The notes beneath the pieces were generated by a model, which did no database searches, was not told where the DNA came from, and saw only the letters and a list, made by a program, of their open reading frames with translations. Positions 34,401 through 43,022 of a DNA stretch of 64,000 nt are shown here, one piece after another; the first letter of the stretch is position 1; each line of letters starts with the position of its first letter. Origin of the DNA: Streptomyces sp. NBC_01476 (GTDB lineage Bacteria; Actinomycetota; Actinomycetes; Streptomycetales; Streptomycetaceae); the NCBI RefSeq assembly GCF_036227265.1, contig NZ_CP109446.1, positions 5,524,001 to 5,588,000 on the forward strand, in the 5' to 3' direction. Position numbers and translations under genes: made by a program.

Positions 34401-35389
34401 ACGCCGGTGAAGTCGTCCATCGTCAGCTTGCCGTTGCGGGCGCGGCGGACGATGTCCTCGTAGGCCTGCCAGAACTCGAAGAAGTTCAGCGTCTCGGCCT
34501 TCTTGATGGCCGCGACGACGAGCTGGCGGTCGCCGTTCGGCTTCACCAGGTCGATGGCCAGACCGAGGTTGACGTGCTCCGGCTTGACGAGGGTCGGCTT
34601 GCCGTCCTTCAGCGAGAAGGAGTGGTTCATCGACGGCATCGCCTTGAGCGCCTGCACCATCGCGTACCCGATGAGGTGCGTGAAGGAGACCTTGCCGCCG
34701 CGGGCGCGCTTGAGGTGGTTGTTGATGACGATGCGGTTGTCGAAGAGCAGCTTCACCGGGATGGCCCGCACCGAGGTGGCGGTGGGCAGTTCCAGCGAGG
34801 CGTTCATGTTCTTCACGACCGCGGCGGCCGGGCCGCGCAGCGTCACGTACTCGGTGGGGTGCCCTTCGGGCGCCGCACCGTTCGAGGACGCCTTCGGGGC
34901 GGCCGGAGCCGGCGCGGGCGCCGGGGCCTTCGCCGCGGGAGCGGCGGGCGCGGCCGGTGCGGCGGCGGGCTGGGCGGCAGCCGGAGGCGCGGCGGGTGCG
35001 GCCGGCGCGGGTGCGGCCGGGGGTGCGGCGGGCGCGGGAGCCGCGGCGGCGGGAGCGGCGGCCTTCGGCGCCGGCACGGTCGTGCCGGGCCGGGACTGGG
35101 CGGCGTCGGTGGCCACGGCGGGGACCGCCGGGGATCCGGCGACGGCCCGCGCGGCAGCGCCCGAGGCGCCGCCCTGGCCTGCGGGGGCGGCCGGCGCGGC
35201 GGAGCCGTCCGGCTTGTAGTCGGCGAAGAAGTCCCACCAGGCTCGGTCTACCGAGTTCGGGTCCTGGAGGTACTGCTGGTAGATCTCATCGACCAACCAC
35301 TCGTTCGGGCCGAAACCCGCTGCAGGGGCATCGCCCTGCGCTTGGTGGTCGGTCGAGACACTGGAGCTATTGGGGGACTGTGGCGACAC
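31493..35389 (-). CDS. kgd: Kgd, fused 2-oxoglutarate dehydrogenase E1/E2 (oxoglutarate decarboxylase)
   Basis: 1298-residue multifunctional TCA-cycle enzyme of the actinobacterial OdhA/Kgd type. A short E1-like N-terminus (NEWLVDEIYQQYLQDPN) is followed by an Ala/Pro-rich linker (~50-175). Next comes an E2 acyltransferase core (~190-420; DHRVIQGAASGEFLRI), then the full E1 thiamine-diphosphate dehydrogenase (GDAAFAGQGVVAETLNMSQL; VGYTAAPEASRSS). No lipoyl domain is present, as in the family, so lipoyl-E2 must come from another subunit. It makes succinyl-CoA or succinate semialdehyde from 2-oxoglutarate. The GTG at 35389 matches family starts and has GAGGGCGG upstream; GTG 35416 would add nine residues. 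Confidence 0.96.
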   Translation of the reverse strand: MSPQSPNSSSVSTDHQAQGDAPAAGFGPNEWLVDEIYQQYLQDPNSVDRAWWDFFADYKPDGSAAPAAPAGQGGASGAAARAVAGSPAVPAVATDAAQSRPGTTVPAPKAAAPAAAAPAPAAPPAAPAPAAPAAPPAAAQPAAAPAAPAAPAAKAPAPAPAPAAPKASSNGAAPEGHPTEYVTLRGPAAAVVKNMNASLELPTATSVRAIPVKLLFDNRIVINNHLKRARGGKVSFTHLIGYAMVQALKAMPSMNHSFSLKDGKPTLVKPEHVNLGLAIDLVKPNGDRQLVVAAIKKAETLNFFEFWQAYEDIVRRARNGKLTMDDFTGVTASLTNPGGLGTVHSVPRLMPGQSMILGVGSMDYPAEFQGTSQDTLNKLGISKVMTLTSTYDHRVIQGAASGEFLRIMNQLLLGENDFFDDVFAALRIPYEPVRWRTDIDTAHEDDVTKAARVFELIHSYRVRGHVMADTDPLEYRQRKHPDLDVLEHGLTLWDLEREFAVGGFAGKSLMKLRDILGVLRDSYCRTVGVEFMHIQDPKQRKWIQDRIERPHAKPEREEQLRILRRLNAAEAFETFLQTKYVGQKRFSLEGGESVIPLLDAVLDAAAESRLDEAVIGMAHRGRLNVLANIVGKSYATIFREFEGNLDPKSMHGSGDVKYHLGAEGTFTGLDGEQIKVSLAANPSHLETVDPVIEGIARAKQDIINKAGTDFTVLPIALHGDAAFAGQGVVAETLNMSQLRGYRTGGTVHVVINNQVGYTAAPEASRSSMYATDVARMIEAPIIHVNGDDPEAVVRVGRLAFEFRQAFNKDVVIDVICYRRRGHNEGDNPQFTNPLMYNLIDKKRSVRKLYTESLIGRGDITLEEAEQALQDFQGQLEKVFAEVREVTSQPSEPQPSAVQAEFPVAVDTSVSQEVVKRIAESQVNIPDGITVHPRLMPQLQRRATSVDDGTIDWGMGETLAIGSLLMEGTPVRLAGQDTRRGTFGQRHAVLVDQHTGDEYTPLQYLTEDQARYNVYDSLLSEYAAMGFEYGYSLARPDALVMWEAQFGDFVNGAQSVVDEYISAAEQKWGQTSGVTLLLPHGYEGQGPDHSSARIERFLQLCAQNNMTVAYPTTPANYFHLLRWQVHNPHHKPLIVFTPKSMLRLKAAASKAEDFTKGQFQPIISDHSVEPEAVRKVVFCSGKVYYDLIAERDKRGATDIAFLRIERLYPLPALELQAALAPYTKAQKFVWAQEEPANQGAWPFIALNLIDHLDLVLGAAPDNADRLRRVSRPSSSSPAVGSAKRHAQQQEELVNEVFEI

Positions 35390-35662
35390 GGCGGCAACCG
35401 CCCTCTTCCGCTTCACAAAGATGGTGGACAGCGGAAATAAAGGCTACGCCTTCAAGGCCCCTGCTCGCAGGCTCGGGGTCCAGTCGTCGCGCATGTCACA
35501 CCCGGAACGTGGTTTCGGCGCCATTCCTGGCGGGAAAGTGGTCCCTCTTGAGGGTTCGGCGATCCGCTGTGCGGAGCGGCCGAAGTCGAGCGGGCGGGTT
35601 GCGCGGGCACCATCGGCCGCGCGCCGACCAGGCGGCGTCTCCCCCATGGTGCCTCACCAGCG

Positions 35663-36751
35663 TCAATGTTGCACCGAAGGTCCACCCGGGAGGGTGACGT
35701 GGATCCGGCAGCCGCGCGGGGATTCGGCCACCTCGATCCGTCCGCCGTGCAGATCCACCGCCCACCGGGCGATCGCCAGGCCCAGTCCCGTACCGCCGTC
35801 GCCGCCCGGGTGGGAGCCGCGGTGGAAGCGGTCGAAGACCCGGACGCGGTCCGCCTCCGGAATGCCGGGGCCCTCGTCGCGGACGTCCAGGTCGAGGCTG
35901 CCGGGCGTGGCGCCGCCGCGGGCCCGTACCGTCACCCGGCCGCCCGGCGGGCTGTGCTTGACCGCGTTGTCCACCAGGTTGGCCACCACCTGGTGCAGCC
36001 GCTCGCCGTCGGCATAGGCGACCAGTTCGGGAGGTGACACATCCAGGTGCAGGTGGACGTCGGCGCGCGGCCGGGACCTGGAGCCGGTGTGCTTGGTGCT
36101 CTCCATCCCCAGGCTGGCGGTCTTCAGCACGGCCGACAGATACGGCCACACCTCGAAGCGTTTGGCGTCGAGGCGGGCCGCGCCGCTGTCCAGCCGGGAG
36201 AGGTCGAGCAGCTGGCTGACCAGCTTGCCGAGCCGTTCTGTCTGCTGCAGGGCCAGCCGCATCGTCTCGGGGTCGGCGGCCGACACCCCGTCCACGACGT
36301 TCTCCAGCACCGCGCGCAGCGCCGCGATCGGGGTGCGCAGCTCGTGCGAGACATTCGCCACCAGCTCCTTGCGGTGGCGGTCGGCGGCGGCCAGGTCGGC
36401 GGCCATCCGGTTGAAGTTCTTCGCCAGTTCGCCGACCTCGTCCCGGCGCACCCGGGTCACCCGGCGGCTGTAGTCACCGCCGGCCATCGCCCGGGCCACC
36501 GCGCTCATCTCGCGCAGCGGCGCGGTCAGGCCGTTGGCCACGATCTGGGTGATCAGCAGCGAGGCGATGATCGAGAAGATGGTGATCACGCGCAGCTCGG
36601 TGGCCGAGTGGATGGCCACGATCACCAGCAGGGTGGTGATCAGCACCGAGACGATCACCAGCAGCTGCAGCGCCGCCTTGATCGAGCGGAAGGGGTCCCA
36701 GGGGCGCAGCGCCGCCCAGACCTCCCGCCGCCAGCCGCCGCGGCGTCTCAT
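35663..36751 (-). CDS. Membrane sensor histidine kinase (HAMP-HisKA-HATPase)
   Basis: 362 residues. Two adjacent hydrophobic stretches (ALQLLVIVSVLITTLLVIVA and IFSIIASLLITQIVANGL) leave almost no extracellular loop, so sensing is probably intramembrane. A HAMP segment (APLREMSAVARAMAGGDYSR) is followed by HisKA with the phospho-histidine in ELVANVSHELRTPIAALRA. The HATPase boxes NLVDNAVKHSPPG, DEGPGIP and GGTGLGLAIARW are intact. Its ATG overlaps the stop of the response regulator gene (ATGA). The stimulus is unknown. Frames reaching further upstream are shadows of the regulator. Confidence 0.92.
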   Translation of the reverse strand: MRRRGGWRREVWAALRPWDPFRSIKAALQLLVIVSVLITTLLVIVAIHSATELRVITIFSIIASLLITQIVANGLTAPLREMSAVARAMAGGDYSRRVTRVRRDEVGELAKNFNRMAADLAAADRHRKELVANVSHELRTPIAALRAVLENVVDGVSAADPETMRLALQQTERLGKLVSQLLDLSRLDSGAARLDAKRFEVWPYLSAVLKTASLGMESTKHTGSRSRPRADVHLHLDVSPPELVAYADGERLHQVVANLVDNAVKHSPPGGRVTVRARGGATPGSLDLDVRDEGPGIPEADRVRVFDRFHRGSHPGGDGGTGLGLAIARWAVDLHGGRIEVAESPRGCRIHVTLPGGPSVQH

Positions 36752-37473
36752 GGTGCCGGCGTCTCCAGCGCGTACCCCACGCCGTGCACCGTGCGGATCC
36801 GCTCGGCGCCGATCTTCCGGCGCAGTGCCTTGACGTGGCTGTCGACGGTGCGGGTACCGGAGGCGTCCGCCCAGTCCCACACCTCGGCGAGCAGCTGCTC
36901 CCGGGAGAGCACCGCCCGCGGCTGCTGCGCCAGGCAGACCAGCAGCTCGAACTCGGTGGGCGTCAGATGGATGTCGGAGCCGCTCACCCGCACCCGGCGC
37001 TGGGCGTGGTCGATCTCCAGGTCGCCCAGCTGGATGCTGGCGCCGCGCGGGCTGTGCGCGGCGGTCGCGGCCCGCTCCACCCGGCGCAGCAGTACGTGCA
37101 CCCGGGCGGCCAGCTCCCGCATCGAGAACGGCTTGGTCATGTAGTCGTCCGCGCCGACCCCGAGGCCGACCAGCATGTCGGTCTCGTCGTCCCTGGCGGT
37201 GAGCATCAGCACCGGGACCGGCCGGTCGGCCTGCACCCGGCGGCACACCTCAAGCCCGTCGTAGCCGGGCAGCATCACGTCGAGAACCAGCAGGTCGGGC
37301 TGCCAGGAGTGTGCCGAATCGACCGCCGACGGGCCGTCCCCGGCGGTCCGTACCGAGAATCCCTCCGCCTGCAGCCGGGCCGCGATCGCCTGCGTTATCG
37401 TCTGGTCGTCCTCGACGACCAGTACCCGGCGCTGCGCGCCCGAAGTCTGCGTGCTGTCCACGTTCCGCCCCAC
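36748..37473 (-). CDS. OmpR-type response regulator
   Basis: 241 residues. The receiver domain begins RRVLVVEDDQTITQAIAARL, with the phospho-acceptor in LLVLDVMLPGYDGLEV and the lysine in DDYMTKPF. The C-terminal OmpR winged helix contains LTPTEFELLVCLAQQPRAVL and TRTVDSHVKALRRKIG. It is the partner of the overlapping kinase gene. The start is uncertain: GTG 37473 has AGGA upstream; GTG 37461 with GGGGCGG is also possible. It resembles a conserved Streptomyces pair located beside kgd and lon; regulon not known from sequence. Confidence 0.92.
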   Translation of the reverse strand: MGRNVDSTQTSGAQRRVLVVEDDQTITQAIAARLQAEGFSVRTAGDGPSAVDSAHSWQPDLLVLDVMLPGYDGLEVCRRVQADRPVPVLMLTARDDETDMLVGLGVGADDYMTKPFSMRELAARVHVLLRRVERAATAAHSPRGASIQLGDLEIDHAQRRVRVSGSDIHLTPTEFELLVCLAQQPRAVLSREQLLAEVWDWADASGTRTVDSHVKALRRKIGAERIRTVHGVGYALETPAP

Positions 37474-37531
37474 AAGTCGTCCTGAATATCGAGAGCGTAC
37501 GGGGCCGGTGAGCGCCCTGACTATGACGCCT

Positions 37532-38227
37532 TCACGCCTTGACGGCAACGTGCACCACGTCGGGGACCCCGCGGGCGACCGGGATCTCCTCGGTGCGGAC
37601 CGCTGTGAAGCCCGCCGTGCGCAGCGCTTCCTCGAAGGCGGGGGAGGGCTGGGCGGACCAGACGGCGAGCACACCGCCGGGGTTGAGCCGGTCCCGGCAG
37701 GCGGCGAGTCCCGCGGGGCCGTAGAGGCCGCCGTTGCCGTCGGTGACCGTCCAGTCCGGGCCGTTGTCGATGTCCAGGCAGAGGGCGTCGTACGTCTCCG
37801 CGGCGCCGGTCACGTACGCCACCAGGTCCGTTTCCAGGATGCGCACCCGGGGGTCGGCCAGCGCGTCCGCGGAGAAAGGGGTCAGCGGGCCGGTGCGGTG
37901 CCAGTCGACGACCGCCGGCTCGCGCTCCACCACCGTGATCGCGCCCCAGCGGGCGTCAGCGGCTGCCCTGGCGAGGGAGAAGCCGACGCCGAGGCCGCCG
38001 ATCAGTACGCGCCAGTCGCCGTCGGCCGGGTCCGCGCCGGCCAGCGCCGCCAGTGCGGTGTCCACCAGCAGCCGTTCCGAGCGGCCGTCGGAGGTGTCCA
38101 TCAGGAAGCAGCCATTGGCGATGATCTCGAATTGCCCGCCGTGCCGGCGGAGCACGACTTCTCCGTAGGGTCCGTCACGGCGGTCCAGGACGACAGGGGC
38201 GTCGAACGTTTCGGGGTTGATCGGCAT
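37532..38227 (-). CDS. Spermidine synthase-like SAM-fold protein
   Basis: 231 residues. The N-terminal beta domain (DRRDGPYGEVVLRRHGGQFE) precedes the Rossmann SAM/dcSAM-binding core, with LIGGLGVGFSLARAAAD and the acidic ITVVEREPAVVDWH, then LCLDIDNGPDWTVTD. It resembles actinobacterial spermidine synthases, but several aminopropyltransferase residues are not obvious, so methyltransferase activity is equally possible. The ATG at 38227 gives the family N-terminus. Neighbours are the two-component pair downstream and a divergent methyltransferase gene. Confidence 0.82.
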   Translation of the reverse strand: MPINPETFDAPVVLDRRDGPYGEVVLRRHGGQFEIIANGCFLMDTSDGRSERLLVDTALAALAGADPADGDWRVLIGGLGVGFSLARAAADARWGAITVVEREPAVVDWHRTGPLTPFSADALADPRVRILETDLVAYVTGAAETYDALCLDIDNGPDWTVTDGNGGLYGPAGLAACRDRLNPGGVLAVWSAQPSPAFEEALRTAGFTAVRTEEIPVARGVPDVVHVAVKA

Positions 38228-38377
38228 GGCCTCATTGTGGTGGAGAGGGCCGGACGGAGACAAAGGGCCCCCATCGGACGGCAGGCACCGGAAATTAATA
38301 GCGCCGACACCGCAACTTCTTGGTTTCTTGAGCGTCGGCCCATGGACAGAAAGCGCCGGCGTGCATAGGTTCCGCGC

Positions 38378-39322
38378 ATGTCATCCCTTTTCAAGAATCC
38401 CGTCGCGCGCCGGCTGCTGCGCCCGGCCGCCGATCTGGTCGACCAGCGGGTCCGCAAGGACATCGACAAAGCCACGCGGAGCGAGCGCGAAGCCCGCGAG
38501 GCCATGCGCGGGGAACTGGACGGCCTCCGGAAGGAACTGACCGAGCTGCGCGGCAAGCAGTTCGCTTCCGATTTGCTCTTCGAGCGGGCCGGCTCGGGCA
38601 ACCGGACGCCGACCAAGCAGCAGTACGAAGTGCTGGTCAAGCAGATCGCGGCGGTCAGCGGACAGGACGTGAAATTCGCCCGCCGCAATGCGATGGTCGC
38701 ATTCCGGAACGTGATCGCTCTGGAGGCCCTCGGCCTTGGCCGGCTGGCCGGAAGTACCTCAAATGTCTGCGGGAAGCTCGCCACTGTTCCGCTGCTCGAC
38801 CCGCCGAACGGCGATGTGCTGGAGATCGGAACGCTCTTCGGCCTCTTCTCCGCGGCATTCCTGCGGATGCTGCACCGCGCCGGTATTGAACCGCGCTTGA
38901 CCATCGTGGATCCGCTGGCGGGCAGCCAGCTGCAGCCGGGCACGAACTTCGGCAGCGAGTCGACCGGCACCCCGGTCCGGCTCGACGTGGTGCGGGCGAA
39001 CCTCGCGCTCGGCGGCACGGCCGGCGAGCAGGCCCGTGTCCAGCAGGGCTTCTCCGATGACGAGGTCGTCCAGGAAGCGGTCTCGGACCGCGAGTACGGC
39101 GTGATCATCGTGGACGGCGACCACTCCGCGGAGGGCGTGCGCAAGGACCTGGAGTGGGCCGAGAAGATCATCGCGCCGCGCGGGATCGTCGTGCTCGACG
39201 ACTACGGGGACGGCGCCTGGAAGGGCGTCCAGGAAGGCGCGGACAAGCACCTGGCCGGGGAGACCCGGTTCGAGATGCTGGGTCGCGTATCGACCTCGGC
39301 GTTCCTGCGAGCTCGGGCCTGA
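38378..39322 (+). CDS. Class I SAM-dependent methyltransferase with N-terminal coiled coil
   Basis: 314 residues. The first ~70 form a charged coiled coil (REAREAMRGELDGLRKELTE). The Methyltransf_24-type core follows, with GDVLEIGTLFGLFSAAFLRM as motif I, TIVDPLAGSQ as motif II, and IIVDGDHSAEGVRKDLEWAE plus GIVVLDDYGDGAWKG, typical of sugar- or cell-surface-modifying methyltransferases. The ATG at 38378 follows a relatively AT-rich upstream segment. The gene stands between the spermidine-synthase-like gene and lon. I do not recall it at this position in S. coelicolor, so it may be a local insertion. Substrate unknown. Confidence 0.85.
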   Translation: MSSLFKNPVARRLLRPAADLVDQRVRKDIDKATRSEREAREAMRGELDGLRKELTELRGKQFASDLLFERAGSGNRTPTKQQYEVLVKQIAAVSGQDVKFARRNAMVAFRNVIALEALGLGRLAGSTSNVCGKLATVPLLDPPNGDVLEIGTLFGLFSAAFLRMLHRAGIEPRLTIVDPLAGSQLQPGTNFGSESTGTPVRLDVVRANLALGGTAGEQARVQQGFSDDEVVQEAVSDREYGVIIVDGDHSAEGVRKDLEWAEKIIAPRGIVVLDDYGDGAWKGVQEGADKHLAGETRFEMLGRVSTSAFLRARA

Positions 39323-39387
39323 CCTGCTGTGATGCGTGATCGCTCTGAGCGAACAGCGGGCGGGGAACACCGGCGGAGCCTCCCGCA

Positions 39388-39406
39388 TTGAGTCTGGTGT
39401 ACTCAA
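39388..39406. promoter_or_regulatory. HAIR element (HspR-binding site) of lon
   Basis: TTGAGT-CTGGTGT-ACTCAA is a perfect 6-7-6 inverted repeat matching the HspR-associated inverted repeat CTTGAGT-N7-ACTCAAG, except at its outermost base pair. It ends 22 bp before the lon ATG. HspR represses the dnaK operon, clpB and lon in streptomycetes, so heat-shock control is strongly supported. Its position rules out the in-frame start at 39336. Confidence 0.9.
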
Positions 39407-39428
39407 CTTGCTTGCAAAGGGAGCGATC

Positions 39429-41849
39429 ATGGCATTTGAGCCTCGGACCCCGAACCCTCTCACCCTGCCCGTCCTCCCGCTGGACGACGAGGTGGTACTG
39501 CCGGGCATGGTGGTGCCGCTCGACCTGACGGACGCGGAGGTGCGGGCCGCGGTGGAGGCCGCCCAGGCGGCGCACAGCGGGTCCGGCTCGGGAAAGCCAC
39601 AGGTGCTGCTGGTACCGCGGGTGGACGGAAAGTACACCGCGGTCGGCACCCTCGGCACCGTTGAGCAGGTCGGCCGGCTCTCGGACGGCGACCCCGGCGC
39701 GGTCATCCGCGGCCGTGGCCGGATCCGGATCGGTGCCGGCACCACCGGCCCCGGTGCCGCCCTGTGGGTGGAAGGCACCACCGTCGACGAGCCCGCGCCC
39801 GCCGAGGCGCCGGGCACCGTCGCGGAGCTGATGAAGGAGTACAAGGCGCTGGCCACCAGCTGGCTGCGCAAGCGCGGAGCCTGGCAGGTCGTCGACCGGG
39901 TACAGCAGATCGACGACATCGGCCAGCTCGCCGACAACTCCGGCTACTCCCCGTACCTCACCACCGAACAGCGCATCGAACTGCTGGAGACCATCGACCC
40001 GGTGGCCCGGCTCAAGCTCGCCACCCAGTGGCTGCGCGACCACCTCGCCGAGCAGGACGTCGCCGAGACGATCCGCAAGGACGTCCAGGAGGGCATGGAG
40101 AAGCAGCAGCGTGAGTTCCTGCTCCGCCAGCAGCTCGAAGCCGTCCGCAAGGAGCTCGCCGAGCTGAACGGCGACCCGGAGAACGAGAGCGACGACTACC
40201 GCGCCCGCGTCGAGGCCGCCGACCTGCCGGAGAAGGTCCGCGAGGCCGCCCTGAAGGAGGTCGAGAAGCTGGAACGCTCCTCCGACGCCTCCCCCGAGGG
40301 CAGCTGGATCCGCACCTGGCTGGACACCGTCCTCGAACTGCCGTGGAACACCACCACCGAGGACACCTACGACGTCGCCGGCGCCCGGGCCGTGCTGGAC
40401 GCGGACCACGCGGGCCTGGACGACGTCAAGGAGCGCATCACCGAGTACCTGGCCGTCCGCAAGCGCCGGGCCGACCGCGGCCTCGGTGTGGTGGGAGGCC
40501 GCCGCGGCGGCGCGGTGCTGGCCCTGGTCGGCCCGCCCGGAGTCGGCAAGACCTCACTCGGCGAATCGGTGGCCCGCGCCATGGGCCGCACGTTCGTCCG
40601 GGTGTCGCTCGGCGGCGTCCGCGACGAGGCGGAGATCCGCGGTCACCGCAGGACGTACGTCGGCGCGCTGCCCGGCCGGATCGTGCGGGCGATCAAGGAG
40701 GCCGGTTCGATGAACCCGGTCGTGCTGCTCGACGAGATCGACAAGGTCGGCTCCGACTACCGGGGCGACCCGGCGGCGGCACTGCTCGAGGTCCTGGACC
40801 CGGCGCAGAACCACACCTTCCGCGATCACTACCTGGAGGTCGAGCTGGACCTCTCCGACGTGGTCTTCCTCGCCACCGCCAACGTGCTGGAGGCCATCCC
40901 CGAGCCGCTGCTCGACCGGATGGAGCTGGTCCGGCTGGACGGCTACACCGAGGACGAGAAGGTCGTCATCGGCCGCGACCACCTGCTCCCGCGCCAGCTG
41001 GAGCGGGCCGGCCTGGCCGGCGACGAGGTGACCCTGGCGGAGGACGCGCTGCGCAAGCTGACCACCGAGTACACCCGTGAGGCGGGCGTGCGGACCCTGG
41101 AGCGGACCATCGCCCGGATCCTGCGCAAGATCGCCGCGCGGCACGAACTCGGGCAGCAGGAGCTGCCGTTCACCGTCGGCGCGGAGAATCTGCGGGAGCT
41201 GATCGGCCGGCCGCACCACGTACCGGAGTCCGCTCAGGACCCGGAGGAGCGGCGGACCGCGGTGCCCGGGGTGGCCACCGGCCTGGCGGTCACCGGAGCG
41301 GGCGGCGACGTGCTCTACATCGAGGCGTCGCTGGCCGACCCGGAGACCGGCGGTTCCGGCCTGCAGCTCACCGGCCAGCTGGGCGACGTCATGAAGGAGT
41401 CCGCGCAGATCGCGCTCTCCTTCCTGCGGTCGCACGGCGCCGAGCTGGAGCTGCCGGTCGGCGACCTGAAGGAACGCGGCGTGCACCTGCACGTCCCGGC
41501 GGGCGCCGTACCGAAGGACGGTCCGAGCGCGGGTGTGACCATGACGTCGGCGCTGGCGTCGCTGCTCTCCGGGCAGCGGGTGCGCACCGATGTGGCGATG
41601 ACCGGTGAGGTGTCGCTGACCGGCAGGGTGCTGCCGATCGGCGGGGTCAAGCAGAAGCTGCTGGCCGCGCACCGGGCCGGGATCACCACGGTGATCATCC
41701 CGAAGCGCAACGAGGCCGACCTGGACGACGTCCCGGCCGAGATCCTGGAGGCGCTGGAGGTGCACCCGGTCAGCGACGTACGCCAGGTGCTGAAGCTGGC
41801 GCTTGAGCCGGCCGAGTCCGGTGCCGGGCAGGTGCCGGTGGCCGCGTAA
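39429..41849 (+). CDS. lon: ATP-dependent protease Lon
   Basis: 806-residue LonA. The N-terminal substrate-recognition domain (~10-200) is followed by the AAA+ module with Walker A GPPGVGKTS near residue 367 and Walker B VVLLDEIDK. The C-terminal protease domain carries the Ser-Lys dyad: Ser700 in KDGPSAGVTM and Lys741 in IGGVKQKLLA. It degrades misfolded proteins in the cytoplasm. The ATG at 39429 follows AAAGGGAG and lies after the HAIR operator; an upstream in-frame GTG at 39336 precedes the operator and is rejected. A strong terminator follows. Confidence 0.97.
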   Translation: MAFEPRTPNPLTLPVLPLDDEVVLPGMVVPLDLTDAEVRAAVEAAQAAHSGSGSGKPQVLLVPRVDGKYTAVGTLGTVEQVGRLSDGDPGAVIRGRGRIRIGAGTTGPGAALWVEGTTVDEPAPAEAPGTVAELMKEYKALATSWLRKRGAWQVVDRVQQIDDIGQLADNSGYSPYLTTEQRIELLETIDPVARLKLATQWLRDHLAEQDVAETIRKDVQEGMEKQQREFLLRQQLEAVRKELAELNGDPENESDDYRARVEAADLPEKVREAALKEVEKLERSSDASPEGSWIRTWLDTVLELPWNTTTEDTYDVAGARAVLDADHAGLDDVKERITEYLAVRKRRADRGLGVVGGRRGGAVLALVGPPGVGKTSLGESVARAMGRTFVRVSLGGVRDEAEIRGHRRTYVGALPGRIVRAIKEAGSMNPVVLLDEIDKVGSDYRGDPAAALLEVLDPAQNHTFRDHYLEVELDLSDVVFLATANVLEAIPEPLLDRMELVRLDGYTEDEKVVIGRDHLLPRQLERAGLAGDEVTLAEDALRKLTTEYTREAGVRTLERTIARILRKIAARHELGQQELPFTVGAENLRELIGRPHHVPESAQDPEERRTAVPGVATGLAVTGAGGDVLYIEASLADPETGGSGLQLTGQLGDVMKESAQIALSFLRSHGAELELPVGDLKERGVHLHVPAGAVPKDGPSAGVTMTSALASLLSGQRVRTDVAMTGEVSLTGRVLPIGGVKQKLLAAHRAGITTVIIPKRNEADLDDVPAEILEALEVHPVSDVRQVLKLALEPAESGAGQVPVAA

Positions 41850-41871
41850 GGCGCGAGCACAGGCAGGACAG

Positions 41872-41912
41872 GAGCCGGCCCCCCGCCCGATATCCGGGCG
41901 GGGGGCCGGCTC
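41872..41912. terminator. Terminator between convergent lon and GH25 lysozyme genes
   Basis: Perfect 18-bp stem (GAGCCGGCCCCCCGCCCG at 41872-41889; inverse at 41895-41912) with a 5-nt loop, 22 bp after the lon stop. A direct copy of the right arm end (GGGGGGCCGGCTCTTGCGCG) recurs at about 41926-41945. It can serve both strands. Confidence 0.9.
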
Positions 41913-41960
41913 TTGCGCGCGGTGCGGGGGGCCGGCTCTTGCGCGGTCCGGGGGAACGGA

Positions 41961-42827
41961 TCAGCCGGCCGCGTACGCCTGCACGCGGTCCAGCGCCCCG
42001 TTGAACCGGTCCTGGTCACCGGGGAAGGTGCCGGAGTCGGCGAACTGCCAGATGGTCTGGAAGCCCCAGCCGGCCGGCAGCGTGCCGACCGTGGTGTTGT
42101 AGCGGGCGATCCACAGCGCGTTGGTGGCGGCGAAGGCGCTGCTGTTGCCGGTGCACTGGGTCCACCAGCTGGTGGAGCTGTAGATGGTCGGGTAGCGGCC
42201 GGTACGGGCGTGGTACTCGTTGCTGAACGAGGCGATCCAGCTGACCATGCCGCTCGCGCTCAGCCCGTAACAGGTGGCGCCGTACGGGTTGTACTCGATG
42301 TCCAGCGCGCCGGGCAGTGTCCTGCCGTCCGCGGACCAGCCGCCGCCGTGCGCGATGAAGTAGTCGGCCTGGGTGGCGCCGGCCGACACGTCGGGCAGGG
42401 CGAAGTGGTAGGAGCCGCGCACCATGCCGACGTTGTAGGAGCCGTTGTACTGCTGGGCGAAGGACGGGCTGGTGTACGAGGTTCCTTCGGTGGCCTTGAT
42501 GTAGACGAACTTGGCGCCGTTGGCCCAGGCGGTGGCCCAGTTGACGCTGCCCTGGTAGTTGGAGACGTCCATGCCGGGCGTCTGGGTGGCGAGCGGGACG
42601 GCGGCGGAGCCGCCGCCGGCCGACGGGCCCGAGCCCTCGTGGGCGCGGATGGTGGAGCCCATCCAGTCCAGGTCGGGGTGGGTCATGTGGCCGCTGCCGG
42701 CCGCGTGGGCCGTACCGGGAGCGGTGAGGACCAGGGCGAGCAGGGTGACGAAGAGACCGGCCAGCAGGGTGAGCCTGGTCCGGGCCGAGCCGGTGCCGTG
42801 CACGACGGAGAGATCTCCGTGGGACAT
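41961..42827 (-). CDS. Secreted GH25 lysozyme (N,O-diacetylmuramidase type)
   Basis: 288 residues. The signal peptide has a long basic n-region and LTLLAGLFVTLLALVLTAPG, ending TAHAAG. The GH25 domain (~80-288) carries the catalytic set: GMDVSNYQG, IKATEGTSY, and the paired acids in LDIEYNPYG. It resembles cellosyl/lysozyme M1, which hydrolyse 6-O-acetylated peptidoglycan outside the cell. The ATG at 42827 has GGAGG upstream; a longer frame to 42980 is not needed. It is divergent from the MarR gene, with about 195 bp between. Confidence 0.92.
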   Translation of the reverse strand: MSHGDLSVVHGTGSARTRLTLLAGLFVTLLALVLTAPGTAHAAGSGHMTHPDLDWMGSTIRAHEGSGPSAGGGSAAVPLATQTPGMDVSNYQGSVNWATAWANGAKFVYIKATEGTSYTSPSFAQQYNGSYNVGMVRGSYHFALPDVSAGATQADYFIAHGGGWSADGRTLPGALDIEYNPYGATCYGLSASGMVSWIASFSNEYHARTGRYPTIYSSTSWWTQCTGNSSAFAATNALWIARYNTTVGTLPAGWGFQTIWQFADSGTFPGDQDRFNGALDRVQAYAAG

Positions 42828-43022
42828 ACGTGCCTCCAGAATGGCAAGGGGGGACTCGGCATGGCCTTGATTGGGCCATGACAGAAGTGACGGTACGGGC
42901 GGCGCTACGCGCGTGGAAGGGGGGTCCGGAACCGCCGTTGGTCTACTCCTGCGAAATACTTGACGTGCTGCGGAAACCACCGTGGGTGAAGAAAAGTTTC
43001 AGGTGTTGAAAGCGGGGAGTCT

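Noticed and set aside
31370..35440. Very long + strand open frame (1356 codons) opposite kgd
   Set aside because: Antisense shadow of kgd; low-complexity Arg/Leu/Val-rich translation with no family motif, typical of high-GC third-position bias.
39336..39428. Longer lon start at 39336
   Set aside because: It would start before the HAIR operator and add residues absent from Lon; the ATG at 39429 has a good ribosome site.
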